Positions 1 to 4,593 of a DNA stretch of 5,186 nucleotides are shown in pieces. The notes under the pieces were generated by a model, which was not told the DNA's origin, ran no database searches, and saw nothing but the letters and a program-made list of their open reading frames with translations. How positions within the stretch are numbered: the first letter of the stretch is position 1; each line of letters opens with the position of its first letter. A program made the translations under genes and the position numbers. This DNA comes from Candidatus Fonsibacter lacus (GTDB lineage: Bacteria; Pseudomonadota; Alphaproteobacteria; Pelagibacterales; Pelagibacteraceae): NCBI GenBank assembly GCA_010021145.1, contig RGRP01000062.1, positions 1 through 5,186 of the forward strand. Reading direction: 5' to 3'.

Positions 1-99
1 GGGGGATTTGGTTATGGATACTAATTCGTTAATGGAAGCCAATGAATTGAAAGTATGGTTAAGGGAATTGACATCTAAACATGCATTGTCAATACTCAC
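1..99. repeat. Terminal overlap, left copy (circle junction)
   Basis: Bases 1-99 are identical to 5088-5186. The reading frame of the helicase continues perfectly through the join. An exact 99-bp overlap is what a de Bruijn assembler leaves at the ends of a circular contig (k-mer-sized overlap), so this is one stretch of DNA shown twice and not a biological direct repeat. Confidence 0.95.
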
Positions 100-619
100 A
101 ACCTTGCATCCCAATCCTGGGGATAATAAACCGAGGGGGCATATTGGTAGTGAATTGTTAAGGGAAGCGGAAAGCATCCTAGCGGTAGAAAAGCATGGGG
201 AAATTAGAAAGCTCACAACCGAGTTTAAGCATGGTAAAAATAGGAATGCCGGGGCGGTTGAAACATACTTCAAATTTTGTGATAATGAAGGGATGATGAT
301 AAGGGCAACCGAGGATGAATATATTGCTCAGGGAAAGGATGAATATCAAGGGAAAAAGAAAATGCCCCCAATGGTTTACTTTGCCGAATTAAGCCCTTTA
401 ATGCACGCTTTGTCAAACGTCATGGGTAAGGATGCATATCAGTATGGGGAATTGATTAAGCGGATGAAGGAATATATTAAGGAAGCGCATCCGGGATGCA
501 GTAACGGGGATAATGTGATTAAGGCATGGATATCTAAATTAGTGGATGAAGGGCATTTGATTAAGAAAGACGGGGCAAGGCATTCGGTTTATACCATGGC
601 ACAAACGTTGCTAATCTAG
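1..619 (+). CDS. RecA-like replicative helicase, C-terminal part with winged helix; gene begins at 4594
   Basis: Second part of the 370-aa helicase. Position 1 is the third base of a codon that begins in the last bases of the circle, so the ATG at 8 is internal and not a start. Seen here: a sensor-like ILTTLHPNP (residues 196-204, H201), RGHIGSELLREAESILAVEK (210-229), which matches the G-S-x-x-L-x-R-x-A-D-x-x-L pattern after Walker B in RepA-like ATPases, and TTEFKHGKNR (237-246), which could supply the arginine or lysine finger. Residues about 308-365 look like a winged helix: two helices, then VIKAWISKLVDEGHLIKKDG and a beta wing. This extra DNA-binding domain is longer than the bare RecA core and could contact the iterons starting 15 bp after the stop. 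The winged-helix call is inferred from pattern, not from a structure. Confidence 0.85.
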   Translation, partial: GDLVMDTNSLMEANELKVWLRELTSKHALSILTTLHPNPGDNKPRGHIGSELLREAESILAVEKHGEIRKLTTEFKHGKNRNAGAVETYFKFCDNEGMMIRATEDEYIAQGKDEYQGKKKMPPMVYFAELSPLMHALSNVMGKDAYQYGELIKRMKEYIKEAHPGCSNGDNVIKAWISKLVDEGHLIKKDGARHSVYTMAQTLLI

Positions 620-642
620 GTAGTGTTCGCCTGGGTTTAATT

Positions 643-668
643 AGGGGGTGCAATGCATCCCCTTTTTT
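643..668 (+). terminator. Intrinsic terminator of the primase-helicase operon
   Basis: GGGGGTG (644-650) pairs with CATCCCC (656-662) through seven base pairs, one of them G-U, around the 5-base loop CAATG; A643 and T663 add a further pair. Six T residues follow (663-668). It lies 24 bp after the helicase stop, the right place to end that operon before the origin. Confidence 0.85.
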
Positions 669-686
669 ATTGGCATCGGTTTAATC

Positions 687-707
687 GGTTTAAGAACGTT
701 CTAAACC
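687..707. repeat. Palindrome 1: AGAACGTTCT bounded by inverted iteron cores
   Basis: The 10-bp perfect palindrome AGAACGTTCT (693-702, centred on AACGTT) is flanked by GGTTTA on the left and AAACC on the right. The arms are complementary except for one extra base on the left. It places two GGTTTA cores head to head. Possible initiator dimer site, priming site or regulator operator. Confidence 0.7.
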
Positions 708-736
708 AATGCAAAGCCAAGCCCACATTGAAAAAC

Positions 737-782
737 TAATTTCATCGGTTTAATTTCATCGGTTTAATCGGTTTAATCGGTT
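737..782 (+). repeat. Direct repeats: two 14-bp and two 9-bp iterons
   Basis: Two contiguous perfect copies of TAATTTCATCGGTT (737-750 and 751-764) are followed by two contiguous copies of the shortened unit TAATCGGTT (765-773 and 774-782). The short unit equals the long one with TTCAT removed, so spacing of the GGTTTA core changes from 14 to 9 bp. A further CATCGGTTTAAT-CGGTTTAA pair lies upstream at 674-693. Confidence 0.85.
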
Positions 783-798
783 TAGAAATTTCTTAAAC
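779..798. repeat. Palindrome 2: AGAAATTTCT bounded by inverted iteron cores
   Basis: The perfect palindrome AGAAATTTCT (784-793) is bounded by GGTTT on the left and TAAAC on the right, with one extra base in the right arm. It has the same architecture as palindrome 1, about 92 bp away, with a different centre. Its left arm is the last repeat of the 9-bp iteron series. Confidence 0.7.
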
Positions 799-849
799 TA
801 ATTGAAACCCCCGTAAACATTACGCTTTGTCTTAAATTGACTAAGCATT

Positions 850-897
850 GGTTTAGTGGTTTAATAGTTTAGTGGTTTACTAGTTTAATGGTTTAAT
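850..897 (+). repeat. Tandem array of six 8-bp units (RGTTTANT)
   Basis: Six uninterrupted 8-bp units in strict register: GGTTTAGT, GGTTTAAT, AGTTTAGT, GGTTTACT, AGTTTAAT, GGTTTAAT. Positions 1 and 7 vary (R and N); GTTTA and the final T do not. The unit shares its core with the iterons at 737-782 but has a different spacing, which suggests the array is a binding surface for an oligomer. Confidence 0.85.
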
Positions 898-918
898 CCC
901 TATATATAGGGTTAAACC
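890..918. repeat. Palindrome 3: CCCTATATATAGGG bounded by inverted iteron cores
   Basis: A 14-bp perfect palindrome (898-911) with an 8-bp alternating TA centre is bounded by GGTTTAA (890-896) and TTAAACC (912-918), with one unpaired T at 897. The whole 29-bp element can form a long hairpin. The TA-rich centre is an easy melting point, and the left arm is the sixth unit of the tandem array. Confidence 0.75.
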
Positions 919-924
919 GGTAAA

Positions 925-944
925 CTTAAACCGATGAATTAAAC
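925..944 (-). repeat. Inverted copy of the long iteron
   Basis: Read on the minus strand this is GTTTAATTCATCGGTTTAAG, matching the 737-764 repeats (GGTTTAATTTCATCGGTTTAAT) apart from one missing T and the end bases. It makes the origin roughly mirror-symmetrical. Confidence 0.7.
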
Positions 945-950
945 TAATGA

Positions 951-1316
951 TTAGAATATCTTAAACCAACGTTTTTTCTTTGGCTCAGGGGATTGAATTA
1001 ACTTATTGTAATTCTCTTGGGATTGGGCTAACAAAAATTGTAGTTTTTCAATTTGCTTATCCTTTTCATCTAATTGCTTTTCAAGGATTGCCAATGTACG
1101 TTCATCAATGGAAGGTAAGTTAACCGAGTTTGTTTTGGGGTTAGTGTTCTGGGCTTTGAATTTATCATCTAGGAAGGATACCTTAAACAATACCCTTCCA
1201 TTATCTAATTTGATAGCCCCTTTATGTTTTCCTTTTCGCCATTCCCGGACAATGTTTCTTAGGGTTGTTTCCGATTTCCCATACTTTTCTTTTGCCTCTT
1301 TTATATCAATGTGCAT
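951..1316 (-). CDS. Small HTH and coiled-coil protein next to the origin, candidate replication or partition regulator
   Basis: 121 aa, the only convincing minus-strand gene, transcribed toward the iterons; its last codons contain one iteron copy (961-967). Residues about 3-28 (IDIKEAKEKYGKSETTLRNI...) read as a helix-turn-helix of the excisionase/MerR-like type, followed by a short beta wing (GAIKLDNGRVLFKVSFLDDKF, 33-53). Residues about 71-108 form a charged coiled coil (ILEKQLDEKDKQIEKLQFLL), then comes a basic aromatic tail PKKKRWFKIF. HTH plus a KDKQIEKLQ-type coiled coil and Lys/Trp tail recalls small replication-associated proteins next to rep genes on low-GC Gram-positive plasmids (DUF536-like); that likeness is from memory. 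Plausible roles are iteron binding, copy control or partition. Start is ATG at 1316; AGGA lies directly before it. Confidence 0.75.
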   Translation of the reverse strand: MHIDIKEAKEKYGKSETTLRNIVREWRKGKHKGAIKLDNGRVLFKVSFLDDKFKAQNTNPKTNSVNLPSIDERTLAILEKQLDEKDKQIEKLQFLLAQSQENYNKLIQSPEPKKKRWFKIF

Positions 1317-1378
1317 TCCTTGTGGATAATTTGATTGCTCAATTTTTGAACAAAATTAATCAGTTCGATAATATAGGT
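1317..1378. promoter_or_regulatory. Divergent promoter region between the HTH gene and the small-gene operon
   Basis: 62 bp between two divergent starts. On the minus strand TAATTTTG (complement of 1351-1358) fits the Bacteroidota -7 consensus TAnnTTTG, though no good -33 TTG was found. On the + strand TTG (1320-1322), an 18-bp spacer and AATTTTTG (1341-1348) fit with one mismatch. The near-palindrome AATTTT/AAAATT (1341-1346 and 1352-1357) overlaps both -7 elements and could be an operator, perhaps for the HTH protein itself. Confidence 0.45.
1321..1329 (-). promoter_or_regulatory. DnaA box (perfect TTATCCACA on the minus strand)
   Basis: The 9-mer equals the classical DnaA-box consensus. 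No other perfect copy was noticed. It lies 4 bp before the HTH gene start and overlaps the + strand -33 candidate. A lone box can serve replication start or DnaA-linked transcription control; neither is shown. Confidence 0.5.
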
Positions 1379-1825
1379 ATGAAAGTAGGAAAAAATGAAA
1401 AGTTATTAAGCATCCATACATTGCGGGATAGCCATGCGGAAAAGGCATACAAACGAGCAAAGGAATTAATCGAAGTACATTATCCCATTGATAATGATGA
1501 TGAATTTAGGAAACATTTTGCCGGGTATCTTAGGAAGCAGATTGCCAAGGAAAAATATATCACTAGCATTGAGGAAAATATAAATTGGCATGAGCTTGAA
1601 AAACTTACAGCCATTTACAATGAATATCATGTTAATTGGGATGCCTATTCTTATGATTTGGAATTGATTAATCAACGTCAAATTGATGCATGGAAGCTTT
1701 GCGAAAAGCTATGCAAAACATTAAACGCATCCCAGGATATCAGCATCGAATTTGGATCCATTCCCTTCCTAGAATATAAAGGGAAATGGCAACCTAGTTT
1801 TGATAAAATCAATTTGTTAAAATAA
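1379..1825 (+). CDS. Hypothetical protein, 148 aa, first gene of the small-gene operon
   Basis: Not recognised. The frame is open further upstream (ATG at 1265), but that would run across the divergent promoter and into the opposite gene, giving a 38-aa hydrophobic extension; the ATG at 1379 after an A/T-rich leader is preferred. The protein is mostly helical by appearance: a basic N-terminus (MKVGKNEKLL), an amphipathic region SHAEKAYKRAKELIEV at about 18-33, KHFAGYLRKQIAKEKY at about 45-60, an acidic aromatic middle (NWHELEKL...YNEYHVNWDAYSYDLELINQRQ), then WKLCEKLCKTL. There is no signal peptide, membrane segment or metal-binding pattern. It is followed 12 bp later by the next small gene and probably co-transcribed with it. 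It is soluble and cytoplasmic by composition; no function can be given. Confidence 0.75.
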   Translation: MKVGKNEKLLSIHTLRDSHAEKAYKRAKELIEVHYPIDNDDEFRKHFAGYLRKQIAKEKYITSIEENINWHELEKLTAIYNEYHVNWDAYSYDLELINQRQIDAWKLCEKLCKTLNASQDISIEFGSIPFLEYKGKWQPSFDKINLLK

Positions 1826-1837
1826 CACATAAGTAAC

Positions 1838-2095
1838 ATGTTTAAGGAAGGAAATAAATTTGGGAAGGGTAGACCAAAGGGAAGCCAAAACAAAGCCCCT
1901 AACCGGGATGAATTAATTAATTTACTCAACCGCATCATCCATGAATTTACCCATGAATTTGATGCATTAACTAATGATGAAAAGTTAAGGATATTAAACA
2001 CGTTTCGCCATTTGTGGAAAATGGAAATTGAGAACGTTTACCCTATCGAAAATAATGAGATTAGGATAAGCATAATTGGAAGGGATGATGAGTAG
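1838..2095 (+). CDS. Small GRPKGS-motif protein (copy A), 85 aa, possible DNA-binding protein
   Basis: Begins MFKEGNKFGKGRPKGSQNK. The G-(K)-GRPKGSxNK signature resembles the basic N-terminal motif of DUF5681-like and some small phage or transposon DNA-packaging proteins of Bacteroidota, and GRPKG also resembles an AT-hook, so minor-groove DNA contact is plausible. After it come two predicted helices (RDELINLLNRIIHEFTHEF and NDEKLRILNTFRHLW) and an acidic end. It is probably a paralogue of the 84-aa product at 2481-2735: same length, same motif at about the same distance from the start, and a similar second helix. The coding DNA over the motif is 17/19 identical (1868-1886 and 2520-2538). The next gene starts inside its 3' end. 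Function unknown. Confidence 0.75.
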   Translation: MFKEGNKFGKGRPKGSQNKAPNRDELINLLNRIIHEFTHEFDALTNDEKLRILNTFRHLWKMEIENVYPIENNEIRISIIGRDDE

Positions 2096-2255
2096 GAAAA
2101 TATACCTTCACATGGATGCCATGGGGATGATTGATAGGAAAACATATTGGGTTAATGATGATGCCGAACAAAAGAAAATAGCCAAAAGGGAAAGACAAAA
2201 ATTTGATAGGCAATTTAATAGGATAATTGATAGGGTTAAATTTTCGAACAAGTAA
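2085..2255 (+). CDS. Very small basic protein, 56 aa, translationally coupled
   Basis: Open frame from ATG 2085 (or the next ATG at 2088) to TAA 2253-2255, overlapping the upstream gene: the arrangement ATGAGTAG puts a start codon across the upstream stop, typical of coupled translation. Sequence MMSRKIYLHMDAMGMIDRKT, then YWVNDDAEQKKIAKRERQKF, then DRQFNRIIDRVKFSNK. The C-terminal half is strongly basic and would form one charged helix. No known family recognised. Evidence for a real gene is its position, filling the otherwise empty 180 bp between two genes of the same strand, and the overlap; codon use (AGG for Arg, GAT, AAA) matches its neighbours. A leader or chance frame remains possible at this length. 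Confidence 0.5.
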   Translation: MMSRKIYLHMDAMGMIDRKTYWVNDDAEQKKIAKRERQKFDRQFNRIIDRVKFSNK

Positions 2256-2277
2256 ACATATTACTATAAACAACAAT

Positions 2278-2451
2278 ATGAAAACAATATCAATCAGCAA
2301 TCAAATTAACTTTTGGCGTAATGCCAGGAAGGAAGCCATTGAAAGGGATGCACCCATAAATACCCCCCCCGCAATCGACTCAATCACTAAATTGGATGAA
2401 TTGGTTAAGCAATTAAAATCATCCATTAGGAAACAAAAATCTAAACATTGA
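2278..2451 (+). CDS. Hypothetical small protein, 57 aa
   Basis: The preferred start is ATG 2278, after an A-rich leader and 22 bp after the preceding stop; an in-frame ATG at 2227 would overlap the upstream gene by 29 bp. The product begins MKTISISNQINFWRNARKEA, has a Pro-rich turn (APINTPPAID, 25-34) and ends in a basic helix, LDELVKQLKSSIRKQKSKH (39-57). No family recognised. The WRNARKEAIER stretch and the Lys-rich tail suggest nucleic acid or partner binding, but this is a guess from composition. A run of eight C residues lies inside the gene near 2363-2370; it is read here without a frameshift, but such a run is prone to sequencing or replication slippage. Confidence 0.5.
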   Translation: MKTISISNQINFWRNARKEAIERDAPINTPPAIDSITKLDELVKQLKSSIRKQKSKH

Positions 2452-2480
2452 GTCATATAGTAAACAACAATAAAAATACT

Positions 2481-2735
2481 ATGCCATTCACTAAAAATGA
2501 TATCAATATCAATCGTAAAGGTAGACCACATGGAAGCCCTAACAATTTAACGAAAAGCATCCGGGCAACCGCATCATCCTTATTGGATATCATTGATATT
2601 GATACCCTACATGATAGGGATAAAATTAAATTGATTGAAGTACTATTAAGGTACTCAATTAAACACGTACATTCCGAACATATCCTTAACAATGATTTCA
2701 GTATTAAGGATGTTATTAAGTTCGAATTTGATTAA
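2481..2735 (+). CDS. Small GRPHGS-motif protein (copy B), 84 aa, likely paralogue of the 1838-2095 product
   Basis: Starts MPFTKNDININRKGRPHGSP. A TTG start at 2448 would add 11 aa, but ATG 2481 aligns the KGRPxGSxN motif with copy A (motif at residues about 13-21 here, 10-18 there) and gives nearly equal length (84 and 85 aa). The rest: a helix SIRATASSLLDIID, then DTLHDRDKIKLIEVLLRYSIKH, comparable with DALTNDEKLRILNTFRHLW of copy A, and an end rich in Asp, Ile and Phe. One change stands out: Lys to His within GRPKGS. The paralogues are separated by two tiny genes, as if a segment was duplicated and then diverged. No terminator was seen between it and the recombinase promoter. Function unknown. 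Confidence 0.7.
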   Translation: MPFTKNDININRKGRPHGSPNNLTKSIRATASSLLDIIDIDTLHDRDKIKLIEVLLRYSIKHVHSEHILNNDFSIKDVIKFEFD

Positions 2736-2773
2736 AAATAGGGTATACTTAAAATAATTACAATAAACATGCA

Positions 2774-2801
2774 TTGATATCCATAAAATAATATACATTT
2801 G
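2774..2801 (+). promoter_or_regulatory. Bacteroidota-type promoter of the serine recombinase
   Basis: TTG (2774-2776), a 17-bp spacer and TACATTTG (2794-2801) fit the TTG-N17-23-TAnnTTTG pattern of Bacteroidota sigma-A promoters exactly. Transcription would start near 2808, about 29 bases before the start codon and inside the inverted repeat 2799-2835. Confidence 0.65.
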
Positions 2802-2835
2802 CTTAAAATTAGTTAACCAATCTAAAATTAAGCAA
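2799..2835. repeat. Inverted repeat before the recombinase: candidate recombination site or operator
   Basis: Left arm TTGCTTAAAATTAG (2799-2812) and right arm CTAAAATTAAGCAA (2822-2835) are complementary at 12 of 14 positions, with the 9-bp spacer TTAACCAAT. A partial third copy, CTTAAAAT, is at 2748-2755. Resolvases bind inverted half-sites next to their own gene, so this may be the crossover subsite and also repress the promoter it overlaps. Confidence 0.5.
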
Positions 2836-2836
2836 C

Positions 2837-3511
2837 ATGAAAGTAATTTATGGAAGGATATCCACCGCATCGCAAAATATGGAAAGACAAATGCAAAAGG
2901 AAGGGAAGTGTTTTTTAGACGTATGCTCAGGGGCAATACCATTTTTTGAAAGACCTGAAACAAATGCAATGATGCATTACATTCGTGAAAATGGAATTAA
3001 AGATGTTTATGTTCATCAGGTTGATAGGTTAGGAAGGAATTTAAGTGATATCTTAAACACTATCGAAACACTATCTAAGGAAGGCATTAATGTGCATGTA
3101 GAAGGGCTAGGGTTTAGCACATTGGATGCCAATGGAAATAAAACCATGATAGCAGATTTACTTATTGCTATTCTAGGGATAATTGCTGAAAATGAAAGAA
3201 ACCTAGGGAAGGAAAGACAAGCCCAGGGGATTGCAGTTGCTAAGCAAAAGGGCAATGTTTTCAAAGGTAGAAAACGAGGGGCAATCATGAAGGATGATAA
3301 GATTGCTCAAAGGTATGCTTCACGCTTAGTCATTTACCAATCAATGCTCAATGGCGGGGATAGTTTATTGAAAATTGAAAAATGCACTAAGGGCAAGGAT
3401 ATCGCAATTAACCGGGCTACATTGAAAACACTTATTGTTAAGGGGCTGTTGATAAAACCCCAAAACATTAAAGCGAATAAAGCGGATGAAAAACTAAATT
3501 TGATGAAATAA
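2837..3511 (+). CDS. Serine recombinase (resolvase/invertase family)
   Basis: 224 aa. The N-terminal catalytic domain opens MKVIYGRISTASQNMERQ: nucleophile S9 with R7, in the place of S10 and R8 of gamma-delta resolvase. VDRLGRN (62-68) supplies R64 and R67. The long E helix follows (about 103-130, DLLIAILGIIAENERNLGKERQ), then GIAVAKQKGNVFKGRKRG (131-148), the usual link to the DNA-binding domain. Residues about 150-205 should form the C-terminal helix-turn-helix (ATLKTLIVKGLL). Expected reaction: cut and rejoin DNA through a 5'-phosphoserine link at paired sites, most simply resolving plasmid multimers. It is larger than gamma-delta resolvase (183 aa) and far smaller than phage large serine integrases. 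It has its own promoter and an inverted repeat just upstream. Inversion or host integration cannot be excluded. All catalytic residues checked are present. Confidence 0.92.
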   Translation: MKVIYGRISTASQNMERQMQKEGKCFLDVCSGAIPFFERPETNAMMHYIRENGIKDVYVHQVDRLGRNLSDILNTIETLSKEGINVHVEGLGFSTLDANGNKTMIADLLIAILGIIAENERNLGKERQAQGIAVAKQKGNVFKGRKRGAIMKDDKIAQRYASRLVIYQSMLNGGDSLLKIEKCTKGKDIAINRATLKTLIVKGLLIKPQNIKANKADEKLNLMK

Positions 3512-3571
3512 AAAAAGGCAACCGCCATTTGATTGCCCTTAGTGTTTTTGTTTCCTAGCAGTTCAAAGATA
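3510..3571 (-). promoter_or_regulatory. Possible small antisense RNA unit in the primase leader region
   Basis: On the minus strand TATCTTTG (complement of 3564-3571) matches the -7 element TAnnTTTG, and about 50 bases downstream lies the hairpin GGCAA/TTGCC followed by seven T. A transcript from near 3558 to near 3511 would be opposite the primase leader. No -33 TTG was found at the right distance, so support is weak. The rest of the gap, 3572-3628, holds the heptamer CGGTTGC (3591-3597), inverse of GCAACCG (3518-3524), and no clear primase promoter. Confidence 0.25.
3517..3553. terminator. Bidirectional hairpin terminator after the recombinase
   Basis: GGCAA (3517-3521) pairs with TTGCC (3533-3537) around an 11-base loop. 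On the + strand a T-rich run follows (3545-3553); on the minus strand seven T residues directly follow the stem (complement of 3510-3516), the stronger terminator. The stem is short, so + strand strength is doubtful and read-through into the primase is possible. Confidence 0.5.
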
Positions 3572-3628
3572 CTATTCTTAATCTTATTGTCGGTTGCTTA
3601 TGTGAAAATTTTTTTTAACACATGAGCA

Positions 3629-4588
3629 ATGAAAACGAACACAACCACCGGGGAAATTAAGTTTTCTCTATTCCTAAGCCCCAAGGGCATTAAGGAAACA
3701 ATCCCCTTAAAATCGATCGACTTAAATGAATTAAGCAAATTCATCCTTAATGATGATTGCACCCGCTTATCCATTCCCGTATATTCATGTACTCAGGATG
3801 AATACCCCGCATTAAAATCTAAATTGCCATTCATAACCCCTAATGGGGTATTTTCTCAAAGGGGGCAAAAATACATTGATGAATTTAATGCGACCATTTT
3901 ACCCATTGACATTGATAAGATTAGTTTTGATAAAGCGGTAACAATCCGCAATTATCTTTCAAGGCAACCCGGATGCATTTATGTTAGTGTAAGCCCTTCC
4001 CGCAAAGGGGTTAAGGCATTATTCCTTTTATCTAAACCTTTGCCATGGGATACCTTTTCCGACATCCTTAAAATCAATAAGGCATTAATTGAAAGCGAAT
4101 TAGCATTAGATTGCTTTGATGTTGAGATTGATACGGGGCAATGGAATAAGGCGCAATGCATGTACCTGGGCTTTGATGATAATTTCTTTTTCAACGTCAA
4201 TCCTAACCCTATCAATTTGCCCCTTCAAATGCCTATCATCAAACATGTTAATGATAGTATCATTATTGATACCCCGCCAATGGGAAGCCATGCAAATAGA
4301 AGGATATGCCGATATGTTGAAATGAGTATCAATAACACTATCATTGATATTATCAATGCATCAAAAGGAAATAGGCATCAATCCATTGGCAAGGTAATGA
4401 AAGTTAAAAGCATGTTGCACTATGCCCCGCATTTGGAAGCATTTGCACATGATAAGTTAATGAAGGCATGTGCATCAATATACCCTGAGAAACCGCATGA
4501 AGGGGTAAGATGCTTCAATGATGCATGGGAAAATGCAAGGGAATTAAACAATGATACATTAAATGAGATAATAAACGCAACGAAATAG
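3629..4588 (+). CDS. Plasmid primase: BT4734-like (AEP-type) N-terminal domain with a PriCT-like C-terminal domain
   Basis: 319 aa. The region YPALKSKLPFITPNGVFSQR (59-78), then ILPIDIDKI (90-98), then YVSVSPSRKGVKALF (118-132), is the pattern of the BT4734-like/VirE N-terminal family, related to archaeo-eukaryotic primases: D94 and D96 as the metal-binding DxD, SPSRKG as the basic nucleotide-binding segment, and a third acidic motif about FDVEIDTGQWNKAQCMYLGFD (163-183). Residues about 243-305 (ASKGNRHQSIGKVMKVKSMLHY...CFNDAWENA) look like the helical PriCT domain of plasmid and phage primases. Expected role: synthesise primers at the plasmid origin for the helicase encoded 5 bp downstream. 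ATG 3629 was chosen; the nearby ATG 3622 is in another frame and closes at once. No strong ribosome-binding site, as is usual in Bacteroidota. Confidence 0.8.
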   Translation: MKTNTTTGEIKFSLFLSPKGIKETIPLKSIDLNELSKFILNDDCTRLSIPVYSCTQDEYPALKSKLPFITPNGVFSQRGQKYIDEFNATILPIDIDKISFDKAVTIRNYLSRQPGCIYVSVSPSRKGVKALFLLSKPLPWDTFSDILKINKALIESELALDCFDVEIDTGQWNKAQCMYLGFDDNFFFNVNPNPINLPLQMPIIKHVNDSIIIDTPPMGSHANRRICRYVEMSINNTIIDIINASKGNRHQSIGKVMKVKSMLHYAPHLEAFAHDKLMKACASIYPEKPHEGVRCFNDAWENARELNNDTLNEIINATK

Positions 4589-4593
4589 AACAC

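Larger units (their letters stand above)
634..967. other. Putative origin of replication (iteron region)
   Basis: About 330 bp with no gene except the last codons of the minus-strand gene. It contains eleven exact GGTTTA motifs on the + strand (starting at 634, 678, 687, 747, 761, 770, 779, 850, 858, 874 and 890), two AGTTTA variants (866, 882) and four inverted TAAACC copies (702, 913, 927, 962). Elsewhere on the circle the motif was seen only sporadically (for example 586-591, inside the helicase). Left-hand copies point right and most right-hand copies point left. Iterons beside helicase and primase genes are the usual signature of theta or strand-displacement plasmid origins. Which protein binds them is not shown by the sequence. 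Confidence 0.75.

Noticed and set aside
8..619. A free-standing 203-aa gene starting at ATG 8
   Set aside because: It is the C-terminal part of the helicase; the frame is open upstream through the circle junction to ATG 4594, and Walker A and B lie in the upstream part.
737..897. A CRISPR array
   Set aside because: Units are 8-14 bp and contiguous without unique spacers, and no cas genes are present; they are iterons.
1265..1378. N-terminal extension of the 148-aa protein with a hydrophobic, signal-like stretch
   Set aside because: It is the antisense of the HTH gene start and of the divergent promoter; the hydrophobic residues come from reading that DNA in a shadow frame. ATG 1379 fits better.
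1678..2001. Minus-strand 107-aa frame across two + strand genes
   Set aside because: It lies antisense to two better-supported genes, has hydrophobic shadow-type composition, and matches no motif.
2448..2480. TTG start giving an 11-aa longer GRPHGS protein
   Set aside because: ATG 2481 aligns length and motif position with the paralogue, and TTG starts are uncommon in Bacteroidota.
2655..2969. Minus-strand 104-aa frame over the recombinase start
   Set aside because: It covers the promoter, the inverted repeat and the conserved catalytic N-terminus of the recombinase; it is a shadow frame.
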